Source of the DNA: Pedobacter africanus | Lineage (GTDB): Bacteria; Bacteroidota; Bacteroidia; Sphingobacteriales; Sphingobacteriaceae | Length of the DNA: 64,000 bases | Direction of reading: 5' to 3' | Assembly (NCBI RefSeq): GCF_900176535.1 | Contig: NZ_FWXT01000006.1 | Span: forward strand, 50,343 to 114,342 | In this document: one piece after another, positions 7,942 to 16,854 of the stretch | How positions within the stretch are numbered: the first letter of the stretch is position 1 | How the letters are laid out: every line of letters begins with the position of its first letter | The notes under the pieces: model-generated | What the model was told of the DNA's origin: nothing | Database searches by the model: none | Seen by the model: the letters and a program-made list of their open reading frames with translations, nothing else | Program-made: the position numbers and the translations under genes

Positions 7942-9078
7942 ATTAACCTCCGCGCCTGGGCGTATATGACGATTTTATTCGTTGCCCAGTTTTCGTTTCC
8001 ATCCTGCAGCAAAGACCAGGCTGCAGAAGATACCCTTGAAAGTAAGGATAGCAGCCGGCATCTGGCTTCGGTAGGTACAGTTGCTGCTGCCCAGCCCCTG
8101 CCACAGGGCAAAAAGAATTTTTCGGTAACCCTGGGCAATATGGATACTACGCCCTGGGTAAGACTGGGTAACTGGACATTTAATGAAACCAATGGCACTG
8201 TGGCCGCAACCTTTTGGTCCTGGTCTTATAATGATAAGCACGATGTTCAGGTGCTGGGCACACATACCTGCACTTTTGATGGGGTAACCAAAACAGTAAA
8301 CAATTATACGCCTTATGGATGGATGGTTCCGGCCGGAATTTACGCCAACTGGGCCGGTGATTATACCTATGATACCGCAACGGGAAGGCTGGTGATCAGC
8401 TGGACATCCGGTGCGGGGGCAGGCCATTCGGAAAGCTGGGATGTAAGTCTTCCTGAGCCCGGACTGGCCAGGGTTAAGTTTGTGCCGACCTCTTCCAGCT
8501 ATAATGTAACCCATGGTCGAGGCTACGGGAGCAATGCGGCATGGAGTACCTTTAAGACCATAAGTGATGTGCCCACACTGGCTGTTACCAGTACAACCGG
8601 TAGGAGGGTAATGGTTTCCTACAATGACGGGCCTCCGGCAGTTACTACCATTACGCCTGCAACCGCAAATGCATGGAGTGGTGCGGCCTGGGGGCTGACA
8701 GATTTTACGACGCCCTCCAATCCAAATCCGAAAAATACAAAGCATGCCTGGAAGCCAAGTACGGCCTGTACCGGGGCCTGTGCCACAGCACGGGAAGGTA
8801 TCATTTACCATATGTCGAGCAATAACAATGGCCGGCAGATGGCCTGGATAAATTTCTGCGCTTGTTTGTCGCAGAATGGAACAACTGCAAACCATTGGCC
8901 TGGATATAACGGCAATATGCATCCCTCGGCCTTGATGCAGATCATTGATGACAATGGTGACATGCGTGGCGTGGTGGGCATGGAGTCGCAAAATCCACCT
9001 GCTACAGGACCGCAAAGCGGCGGCTATCCAAGGTTTCAAATACAATTGTTTGACTTTACAACTATTCCGGGATCTTAA
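7927..9078 (+). CDS. Lipoprotein of unrecognised family, paralogue 2
   Basis: This is a 383-residue paralogue of the gene at 6789 with the same MKKQN start, a signal sequence with a lipobox (FSFPSC, Cys at about residue 27) and all the conserved blocks. These are HTCTFDG, THGRGYGSNAAWSTFKTI, GIIYHMSSNNNGRQM, FCACL and IIDDNGDMRGVVGME. It carries about 20 more residues, mainly in the middle (around the PPAVTTITPATANAW stretch) and near the C-terminus. The divergence is concentrated between the THGRGYGSN block and the C-x3-C pair, where ligand specificity might lie. It ends 15 bases before the SusC gene at 9094, so it is part of the same operon. No known domain was recognised. Confidence 0.8.
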   Translation: MKKQNINLRAWAYMTILFVAQFSFPSCSKDQAAEDTLESKDSSRHLASVGTVAAAQPLPQGKKNFSVTLGNMDTTPWVRLGNWTFNETNGTVAATFWSWSYNDKHDVQVLGTHTCTFDGVTKTVNNYTPYGWMVPAGIYANWAGDYTYDTATGRLVISWTSGAGAGHSESWDVSLPEPGLARVKFVPTSSSYNVTHGRGYGSNAAWSTFKTISDVPTLAVTSTTGRRVMVSYNDGPPAVTTITPATANAWSGAAWGLTDFTTPSNPNPKNTKHAWKPSTACTGACATAREGIIYHMSSNNNGRQMAWINFCACLSQNGTTANHWPGYNGNMHPSALMQIIDDNGDMRGVVGMESQNPPATGPQSGGYPRFQIQLFDFTTIPGS

Positions 9079-9093
9079 TCAAACGTCATTTAT

Positions 9094-11904
9094 ATGATAA
9101 AAAAAAATACACAACTCAGCATTGCAGCTGCAGGTCTCCTGCTGTTCTCCTGTTATCAGGCCCAGGCGCAGGAAAAGAAGGCCGATAGCCTGGACAAGCC
9201 CGTGCCATTATTGTACGGCAGTCAGCACAAGAAATACATTACGGGCGCAGTTTCCGAATTAAAAGGTGCCGATGTAAGCAACGTGCCAGGTACCAACAGG
9301 TTAAATTCATTTTCCGGACGCACAACTGGTTTTTTTGTAAGCCAGCTTGATGGCTTGCCGGGCACCGAAGAAAATGCCTACCAGATCAGGGGCTTTCACT
9401 CTTTTAACGGGACCGGCAGGCCCTTGATACTGATCAATGGCAGGATGGATGATGTGAGCATGCTTGAGCCAAATGATATTGAAAGTGTAACTGTTTTAAA
9501 GGATGCGGCGGCGGCGGTTTTATCGGGATTGAATTCTTCCAATGGTGTGCTGCTCATCACCACCAGGCGCGGGCAGCCCGGAAAGATCAGGGTAAGCTAC
9601 AATGTAGAATCTTCTTTTCAGCAGCCTACACGGGCGCCCAAATTTCTGGATGCCTACAATTACGCAGTGCTGTACAATGAGGCCCAGCTGAACGATAATC
9701 CGGCGGCTACACCAAAATACAACGCTGCTGCATTGGAGGGCTTCCGCAGTGGTAGCGATCCTTTTCTGTATCCGGACGTAGACTGGACCGGAACGCTGCT
9801 GAAAAAATTCTCGCTGCAAACCAGGAACAACCTGAACATTACGGGGGGAACGGAGCAGGCCAAATACTACTTTTCGGCCAGCTATTTAAATGACAATGGC
9901 ATTTTTAATACGGATAAAAATATCAATACCTATAACACCAACTCCAACCTGAACGTATTGAATGTAAGGGCAAACATAGATCTGGACATCACAAAAAACC
10001 TGAGCCTGTTTACAGATGTGAGGTCAAAAAGGGAAAAAAGAAATGCGCCGGGCGCCTATAGCGAAAGTTATGATGAAACGATTTTTGGTGCTTTATACAG
10101 CACCCCTGCCAACGCCTATCCCTTAAAAAATGCGGATGGATCGCTGGGGGGTAACCTGACGTATACCAATAACCCTTATGGTATGCTCAATTACAGTGGC
10201 TATTCCAATTACATCATTACGTCTTTGTCTACTTTCTCTGAACTGACTTACGATTTCAACAGTTTGCTGAAAGGCTTAAAGTTGAGGGCCAACCTGGGTT
10301 TTACCAGCTATGCCGAACTTCAGTTTAGCCGGAGTAAAACCTTTGCGGTATACTCCTTAAATGCCGGGAGCAGTCCGGCTACCTACACCAGGCTTGGAAC
10401 GGATGGAACACAGGGAACGGGGTCTGGAGGCTATACGGCCAGGCAGCGGATTTTTGACCATTCGGCTGCGCTCGACTATGATGCTGTTTTTGGCGGGCAC
10501 AGTATTGCTGCAATGCTGATGTATGAAAGGCAGCAGCTGGACAATGGAAATTCGACAGAGCTGACCAGAAATTTCCAGGGGCCTAAAGGCAGGATTTCCT
10601 ATCGCTTTAAAAATAGGTACCTGCTGGAACTGGTGGCCGCGCTGCAGGGAAGTGAACAATACCCTAAGGGCAACCGCTATGGATTTTTTCCTGCGGTATC
10701 GGCCGGGTGGATCCTTTCAGATGAGGCTTTCATGAAGGACAGCTTCATCAGCTTTTTAAAGATCAGGGGTTCCTACGGCCGGACAGGTTCACTGGCAAAC
10801 GGTGTATATTTCGACTACCTCAATGCCTATGCTCAGGGTGCAGCCGGAGTTGGGGGTGCAGCCTTTGGTACCGTGCCTGCCAATACACAGGGCGTATACC
10901 AGAGCCAAATCGGCAATCCGTTCATTACCTGGGAAAAAAGCCTCAAATCAAATGCCGGGCTGGATTTTAGCCTGTTTAACGGCAGGCTTAATGCTTCAGT
11001 CGATTATTTCAATGAGAAAACAGATGACATCCTGGTCTCTAACGCCATCAGTGCGATGTATGGGGCGCCAATTGTTGCCCCTATAGGTACTTTTAGTAAC
11101 AAAGGGTTTGAAATCGGGGCCGGGTGGGCAGATAAAGCGGGTGAACTTCAATATTCCATAACCGCCACCTATTCATCCGCAAAAAATAAGGTCACAGAAA
11201 AAGCGGAGCAGTTCAGGAATTATTCCTGGATGTACGAGACCGGCAACCCGAGAGGGACAAGGATGGGCTATGTTTTTGATCGTTTTTTTACAGAAAATGA
11301 CAACTTCACCACTTTGCCCAACCAATCGTCTTTAGGTACACAACGCCCCGGAGATTTGAAGTACAAAGACTTAAACGGCGATAATGTGATAGACAACAAT
11401 GACATCACAGCCATAGGCTATGCCAAAATTCCTGAAGTGGTTTATGGGGCCAATCTGGGTTTGAAATATAAATGGCTGGACCTGAATGTTTTTTTTCAGG
11501 GGACGGCCAGGGGTACCACTTATAATTCTGGTGCGACCTATAACGAGTTTACCAATAGTGGGAGGGGCAATGTATTGGAGCACCACCTGCAGCGCTGGAC
11601 TCCTGGTTCAGGGCAATCGGCCGCTTATCCGCGCCTGACCTTAAGCAATACCAACAACTTTGTACAGAACTCTTACTGGTTGAGGGACAATTCTTTTTTA
11701 AGGCTCAAGTATGTTGAACTGGGCTATATGCTGCCTGCAGGGCTGGTGAATAAGATAGGCATATCAACCGCACGCCTCTTTGTAAATGGCAACAATGTGT
11801 TTTTGTGGGATAAGGTAAAGCAGAAGGATCCGGAGGCCCAGGATAATGGCCTAAGTTATCCGCTTCAGCGCTCTTTTAGTGTAGGGCTTAATGTTAAATT
11901 TTAA
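9094..11904 (+). CDS. SusC/RagA-like TonB-dependent receptor, short form without N-terminal regulatory domain
   Basis: A 936-residue outer-membrane receptor. The signal peptide ends at about residue 26 (AQAQ). After it there is only a short linker before the plug, which starts near LLYGSQHKKYITGAVSELKG and includes YQIRGFHSFNGTGRPLILIN and DIESVTVLKDAAAAVL. The carboxypeptidase regulatory-like domain found in most SusC proteins is missing, which explains the short length. The barrel ends SFSVGLNVKF with the usual terminal Phe. It overlaps the SusD gene by one base (stop TAA, then ATG), so they are translationally coupled. It is only distantly related to the other two SusC proteins of the locus and probably handles a different ligand or a different size of the same glycan. 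Confidence 0.92.
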   Translation: MIKKNTQLSIAAAGLLLFSCYQAQAQEKKADSLDKPVPLLYGSQHKKYITGAVSELKGADVSNVPGTNRLNSFSGRTTGFFVSQLDGLPGTEENAYQIRGFHSFNGTGRPLILINGRMDDVSMLEPNDIESVTVLKDAAAAVLSGLNSSNGVLLITTRRGQPGKIRVSYNVESSFQQPTRAPKFLDAYNYAVLYNEAQLNDNPAATPKYNAAALEGFRSGSDPFLYPDVDWTGTLLKKFSLQTRNNLNITGGTEQAKYYFSASYLNDNGIFNTDKNINTYNTNSNLNVLNVRANIDLDITKNLSLFTDVRSKREKRNAPGAYSESYDETIFGALYSTPANAYPLKNADGSLGGNLTYTNNPYGMLNYSGYSNYIITSLSTFSELTYDFNSLLKGLKLRANLGFTSYAELQFSRSKTFAVYSLNAGSSPATYTRLGTDGTQGTGSGGYTARQRIFDHSAALDYDAVFGGHSIAAMLMYERQQLDNGNSTELTRNFQGPKGRISYRFKNRYLLELVAALQGSEQYPKGNRYGFFPAVSAGWILSDEAFMKDSFISFLKIRGSYGRTGSLANGVYFDYLNAYAQGAAGVGGAAFGTVPANTQGVYQSQIGNPFITWEKSLKSNAGLDFSLFNGRLNASVDYFNEKTDDILVSNAISAMYGAPIVAPIGTFSNKGFEIGAGWADKAGELQYSITATYSSAKNKVTEKAEQFRNYSWMYETGNPRGTRMGYVFDRFFTENDNFTTLPNQSSLGTQRPGDLKYKDLNGDNVIDNNDITAIGYAKIPEVVYGANLGLKYKWLDLNVFFQGTARGTTYNSGATYNEFTNSGRGNVLEHHLQRWTPGSGQSAAYPRLTLSNTNNFVQNSYWLRDNSFLRLKYVELGYMLPAGLVNKIGISTARLFVNGNNVFLWDKVKQKDPEAQDNGLSYPLQRSFSVGLNVKF

Positions 11905-13691
11905 TGGCGACGGAGATGAAAAAGACAATATTTTATAGGATATGCCTTGCAATGGTACTGACGGTTCAATCCTGTTCTGAAGAGAACATCAATGCCGTAC
12001 CGGCTAATTTTCCGCAGGCAAGTTCAATTTATGGCAATAAGGTAACGGTATTACAGTTTATCAATAACCTGTATACTTTTGTGCCCCGGGGCTATAACCG
12101 TATGGATGTAAGCCCTGGCAGTAACGACGAGATCAGCGGTGCTGCCGGCGCTACACCTGGTGTGCCTACTGCAGGTGCACTTACAGCGATGGTGGCATCT
12201 GCCACTGATGAAGCGGTACATGCCACGCGCAATTCGGCGGCCGAGCGCTGGGGCGCGGGGCAATGGAATTCTTCGGCTGCAAATTTATGGGATAGTCCGT
12301 ACCGGACCATGTACGCCGGCATTAGGCGTACCTTTAATTATACAGAAGATATAGGGCCTAACCTGATTGTTGGAGATGGTGCCAATGAGCTGAAGGCTGC
12401 TGAGCGCGATCAGTATCACGGGCAGGTTATATTTTTAAGGGCACTGTTCAATTTTGAACTATTGAAGCGTTTTGGGGGATACCCCATAGTGAAGAAACAG
12501 CTGAGTGCCGGCGATGACATGAACATCCCTAAGAGTTCGTATGCAGACTGTGTAAAGTATATAACTGAGCTCTGTGACGAAGCTGCACCTTTACTGCCCC
12601 TGGTATATCCGACTTCAACGTCGGACTTTGGCCGGGCAACACGTGGCGCTGCACTGGCCCTGAAAGCACGTTTACTGCTGTATGCCGCCAGTCCGCTAAA
12701 CAACACTGCCGGCGATGTAACGAAATGGGAAGCCGCGGCCCAGGCTGCAGCTGCAGTAATTAACCTTAAAAATGGAGCGGCCAATGTGTACAGCTTATAT
12801 CCGGCAGGCACGTCTGGCGCTGGTTACGAAGCTTTTTTTACCACAATTGCAGGGAACAACGAAATCATTTTCTCGAAAATGGAACCGGCAAACAGCAATA
12901 TTGAACGTTTGAACGGACTGCCCAGCATAAGCGGCGGGCTGGGAGGTACCTCCCCCACACTGGACCTGGTGAATGATTATGAAATGATTACCGGGCTGCC
13001 GTTTGACTGGAACAATCCTACGCATGCGGCAAACCCTTTTGCCAACAGAGACCCGCGTTTTGGCAAAAGTATTCTTTTTAATGGTGCTACCTGGATGAAC
13101 AGCGGCACATCGGCCCTGGTAGAGACATTTGAAGGCGGGAAAGATAAGGTGGGCAGCAACCCAACCCGTACCGGTTTTTACCTGCGGAAATTCCTGAATG
13201 TAAATGCACGCTGGGTTGCACCTACAGGCAATACGAATCATTGTTTTCCTTTGTTCCGGTATGCTGAGGTGTTGCTGAATTATGCAGAGGCCATGAATGA
13301 AGCTTATGGTCCGGACAATGCAGCTACGTATGGGCTAACGGCAAGGCAGGCCATTGCGCTGATCCGCACCCGTGCAGGTTTAACGGGTAACCTTACGGTA
13401 CCGCTGGCCACTACACAGGCCCTAATGCGGACAGCCATCCGCCACGAAAGGCGTATTGAGCTGGCTTTTGAAGAACACCGCCATATGGACCTGAGAAGGT
13501 GGAAAATAGCAGAGTCGGTGCTCAATCAGCCCGTATCGGGCCTGAAGATCCTGAAAACGGGCGCTACTACATACAGCTATACGCCGGAGGTGGTAGAACC
13601 GAGGGTGTTTACGGCCAAAATGTATTATTATCCCTTCCCTCAGGAGGAACTTAGCAGGAACCCGGGATTGGTGCAAAACACGGGTTGGTAA
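11904..13691 (+). CDS. SusD/RagB-like glycan-binding lipoprotein
   Basis: A 595-residue SusD-type lid protein, a lipoprotein that binds glycan above the SusC barrel. The signal has a lipobox (LTVQSC). The body carries SusD landmarks: TPR-like helices, LRALFNFELLKRFGGYPIV, GRATRGAALALKARLLLYAASPL, FRYAEVLLNYAEAMNE and the C-terminal RHERRIELAFEEHRHMDLRRWK. The ATG at 11904 overlaps the SusC stop. A second in-frame ATG at 11916 (MKKTIF) gives a more usual signal peptide and may be the true start. It pairs with the short SusC at 9094. Confidence 0.93.
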   Translation: MATEMKKTIFYRICLAMVLTVQSCSEENINAVPANFPQASSIYGNKVTVLQFINNLYTFVPRGYNRMDVSPGSNDEISGAAGATPGVPTAGALTAMVASATDEAVHATRNSAAERWGAGQWNSSAANLWDSPYRTMYAGIRRTFNYTEDIGPNLIVGDGANELKAAERDQYHGQVIFLRALFNFELLKRFGGYPIVKKQLSAGDDMNIPKSSYADCVKYITELCDEAAPLLPLVYPTSTSDFGRATRGAALALKARLLLYAASPLNNTAGDVTKWEAAAQAAAAVINLKNGAANVYSLYPAGTSGAGYEAFFTTIAGNNEIIFSKMEPANSNIERLNGLPSISGGLGGTSPTLDLVNDYEMITGLPFDWNNPTHAANPFANRDPRFGKSILFNGATWMNSGTSALVETFEGGKDKVGSNPTRTGFYLRKFLNVNARWVAPTGNTNHCFPLFRYAEVLLNYAEAMNEAYGPDNAATYGLTARQAIALIRTRAGLTGNLTVPLATTQALMRTAIRHERRIELAFEEHRHMDLRRWKIAESVLNQPVSGLKILKTGATTYSYTPEVVEPRVFTAKMYYYPFPQEELSRNPGLVQNTGW

Positions 13692-13708
13692 ATCTAAACA
13701 AAGGAATT

Positions 13709-16700
13709 ATGAAGAAATTATTTATATTATTGATGTTCAGCATCATTTTTTTGGATGCCATGGCGCAGCAGCTGAGCGTTAAGGGTAAGGTTACGGATAG
13801 CCAGGGGGCCGGACTACCCGGAATAAATGTTACCGTTGAAGGAACCAGGCTGGGAACAACATCAGATGGTTCAGGGCAGTATACCATTAACGTGCCCAAT
13901 GCCAATGCGGTGCTGGTCTTTTCTTCGGTGGGCTACACGCCCAAAAAAGTACAACTTAACGGCCGCTCTGTAATCAATGTAAGTCTTGCCGATGATGCAA
14001 AGTCGATGGATGAGGTGGTGGTTGTAGGCTATGGTACGCAAAAGAAAGCGAGTGTGGTTGGGGCAATTTCCAATGTCAATGTAAAGGAACTGCGTAGGGC
14101 CGCGCCTTCCAACCTGAGCAATGCTTTAGGAGGGAGTGTACCCGGACTGATCACCCGGATGGGGGATGGTGCCGTAGGTGGGGTACAAAACAGGTACTCC
14201 AACGGCGGCATTGATGACGCACAGATCTTTATCCGTGGAAAGTCTACGCTGAATGCCCAGGGCGCTTTGGTATTGATTGATGGGGTGGAAGGTTCCCTTT
14301 CGAGGATCAATCCGGAGGATATTGAACAGTTTACCATTTTAAAAGACGCTTCTGCTACAGCAATATATGGGGTAAGGGGGGCCAATGGGGTTATCCTGAT
14401 CACGACCAGAAAAGGAGAGGCCGGTAAGCCAAGAGTAAGCGTAACCAGCCAGTTCAGGAGAATGCAGCCAATGGACTTTCCGAAGTTTCTGGGTTCTTAC
14501 GATTATGCTACGCTTTACAATGAAGCACTGAAAAATGCAAATCTTGCTACCTTATATACGGCTGAAGACCTGGAGCTTTACCGTAACGGAAAGGACCCTA
14601 TCGGGCATTCGGATGTAAACTGGGCCGATGTGTTAAAGAACGATCATTTTATGGAGCAGCAGCATGTGGCCAATATTTCTGGTGGAACGGAACGGATAAG
14701 GTATTATGTTGGCGGGGAATATAACCAGTCGGGCGGCATTTTTGTAGGCCGTAAGGAAAACAATACCGACTATAACTACCGACGCTATAACCTCCGGTCG
14801 AATCTGGATTTTTCCATTACCAAGAGTACGGAACTTAGCGTGAAGCTGAACGGAAGGCTGAATGACCTGAACACACCTATTAAAGCTGAGAGCAGCGGGC
14901 AACGGGTGAACGGTGTGGCCTGGTACGACATCGTAACAAGAAGGCCCAATGAGGGGCAGCTGTATAACCCGGATGGTTCTTATGCTGCAGGTGCGGGTGC
15001 AATTTCTGGCTGGAATGCGCTGTCTGATCTGTATGACGGTGGCTTTATCAGGCGCTTATCCAATACCATAGAGTCGAATTTTACTTTAAACCAGAAACTG
15101 GATTTCATTACCCCAGGTCTATGGTTTCGTGCTTTATATGGGATGACTTTTGGCAATGGGTCAACCAGGCAGCTGAACCGAAACCCCGCTATATTTAGTT
15201 ATGCGCCTTCAACGGGCATTTATACACTTGAAAGGGCAGAAGTATTGCCCTGGTATAGTGCGGTAGGCGGGCAATTTCAGGATTTTGGACGGACGCAGCA
15301 GGTAGAGGCAGCACTGAATTATGATAAAACGATTGCCGATGCCCACCACCTGACCGCGATGGCAGTTTTGACACAGTCGACAAACGAGGCGCAGGCCGCC
15401 CTGCCCCGTTATTTTCAGGGCGTGGCAGGCCGTATGACTTATGCCTATAAAGATAAATACCTTGCCGAGGCCAATCTTGGCTACAATGGATCTGATGCTT
15501 TTAAGAAAGGCCGCCGCTATGCTTTTTTTCCGGCAGGTGCACTGGGCTGGGTACTTTCGGAAGAAAGCTTTATGAAAAAGAACCTGAAGTTTATTAATTT
15601 CATGAAATTGAGGGCTTCCTATGGTGAAGTAGGGAACGACAGGCTGAGCGGCGGTTTGCTCTACTTTTACCAGTACAATTTTGCAGCCCCATCAGCCCCT
15701 GCAACAGACAATACGCTCAATGGTTATTACAACCTGGGAACGGGTGCAGGTACCCCGCAAATTGGTTTGGTAGAAGGGACGCTGGGGAACGATCTGGTAA
15801 CCTGGGAAACGGCACGAAAACTTGATTTTGGCCTGGAAATAAAGCTGTTTAACAACCGCCTGAGTTTTACTGGGGATGTGTTTTATGAGAAAAGGAACGA
15901 CATCCTTGCCCAGCGGGCCGACTTTCCAATCTATACAGGGTTAACTACGGCCAAACTTCCGGCGCTGAATATTGGTAAGGTAGACAATAAAGGCCTGGAA
16001 TTATCACTAAATTACGCCGACCGGATAGGAGGTTTGGGCTATAACATTGGGGGCAATTATACCTTTGTGAGGAACAAAGTGATTTTCAAAGGTGAAGCCA
16101 AGCAGAAATACGACTGGCAATATGCGACGGGACATCCCATTGGAACGGAAAGTCTGTATACCTGGACAGGTAAATTTTACACTGAGGAGGACCTGCTGAA
16201 CCCTGAGGTGGCCAAACCTTCGGGTGTGCGTGCGGGGGAACTCATGTTTGCCGATCTGAACGGCGATAAGGTAATCAACAGTGACGATATGGCTTACCAG
16301 GGTTTTACAGAAACGCCTGAAATAACCTTTGGCTTTACACTGGGTGCAGATTATAAGGGCTTTTACCTTTCAACCAACTGGTATGGGGCCTCAAATGTTG
16401 CTTATCGGCCATCAGGCGCCATCCGGTATGAATTTGCAAATAATGTTCAGCCTTTTCAGATGGAGGACCGCTGGGTATATGATCCGGAACGTGGGCTGGA
16501 TACCCGTGCAACGGCCAAGTATCCGGTGCTGATGATTGGGGGGGCTCCGCAGACCAGGCTGGCTTCTACCTTTCATAAACTGAATGCAGCATATCTGAGG
16601 CTGAGGGCCGTTGAGCTGGGCTATGATTTCCCTAAAACCATTATCCAAAAACTCCGGGTATCGGCGCTGAGGCTTTTTGTAAGCGGTTCTAATTTGCTTA

Positions 16701-16846
16701 CCTTCTCGGGAATGAAAAAGTATCATATTGATCCGGAATACATTGGTTCGAGCAATCCGGATGCCCCAGGGACAAACGGCGCATCAACAGGAGTGTACTC
16801 CCCACAAAATAAATTCTATGCTTTCGGGCTTAACATTACTTTTTAG
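13709..16846 (+). CDS. SusC/RagA TonB-dependent receptor, transporter paralogue of the STN receptor
   Basis: A 1045-residue outer-membrane importer. I chose the ATG at 13709 (MKKLFILLMFSIIFL) over an in-frame ATG at 13685, which lies inside the SusD stop region and would spoil the signal peptide. Domains are a signal peptide to about residue 20, a carboxypeptidase regulatory-like domain (LSVKGKVTDSQGAGLPGINV), the plug with VVGYGTQKKASVVGA, and a barrel ending NKFYAFGLNITF. From the regulatory-like domain onward it matches the STN receptor at 2516 almost residue for residue, but it has no STN domain and is followed by its own SusD at 16855. The most economical reading is a gene duplication that split signalling from uptake. 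Confidence 0.94.
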   Translation: MKKLFILLMFSIIFLDAMAQQLSVKGKVTDSQGAGLPGINVTVEGTRLGTTSDGSGQYTINVPNANAVLVFSSVGYTPKKVQLNGRSVINVSLADDAKSMDEVVVVGYGTQKKASVVGAISNVNVKELRRAAPSNLSNALGGSVPGLITRMGDGAVGGVQNRYSNGGIDDAQIFIRGKSTLNAQGALVLIDGVEGSLSRINPEDIEQFTILKDASATAIYGVRGANGVILITTRKGEAGKPRVSVTSQFRRMQPMDFPKFLGSYDYATLYNEALKNANLATLYTAEDLELYRNGKDPIGHSDVNWADVLKNDHFMEQQHVANISGGTERIRYYVGGEYNQSGGIFVGRKENNTDYNYRRYNLRSNLDFSITKSTELSVKLNGRLNDLNTPIKAESSGQRVNGVAWYDIVTRRPNEGQLYNPDGSYAAGAGAISGWNALSDLYDGGFIRRLSNTIESNFTLNQKLDFITPGLWFRALYGMTFGNGSTRQLNRNPAIFSYAPSTGIYTLERAEVLPWYSAVGGQFQDFGRTQQVEAALNYDKTIADAHHLTAMAVLTQSTNEAQAALPRYFQGVAGRMTYAYKDKYLAEANLGYNGSDAFKKGRRYAFFPAGALGWVLSEESFMKKNLKFINFMKLRASYGEVGNDRLSGGLLYFYQYNFAAPSAPATDNTLNGYYNLGTGAGTPQIGLVEGTLGNDLVTWETARKLDFGLEIKLFNNRLSFTGDVFYEKRNDILAQRADFPIYTGLTTAKLPALNIGKVDNKGLELSLNYADRIGGLGYNIGGNYTFVRNKVIFKGEAKQKYDWQYATGHPIGTESLYTWTGKFYTEEDLLNPEVAKPSGVRAGELMFADLNGDKVINSDDMAYQGFTETPEITFGFTLGADYKGFYLSTNWYGASNVAYRPSGAIRYEFANNVQPFQMEDRWVYDPERGLDTRATAKYPVLMIGGAPQTRLASTFHKLNAAYLRLRAVELGYDFPKTIIQKLRVSALRLFVSGSNLLTFSGMKKYHIDPEYIGSSNPDAPGTNGASTGVYSPQNKFYAFGLNITF

Positions 16847-16854
16847 GTATCAGA

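Noticed and set aside
7975..9045. Minus-strand open frame of 356 codons opposite the second lipoprotein
   Set aside because: It lies wholly inside a gene with a lipobox and a conserved paralogue, has no recognisable domain and looks like a codon-bias shadow.
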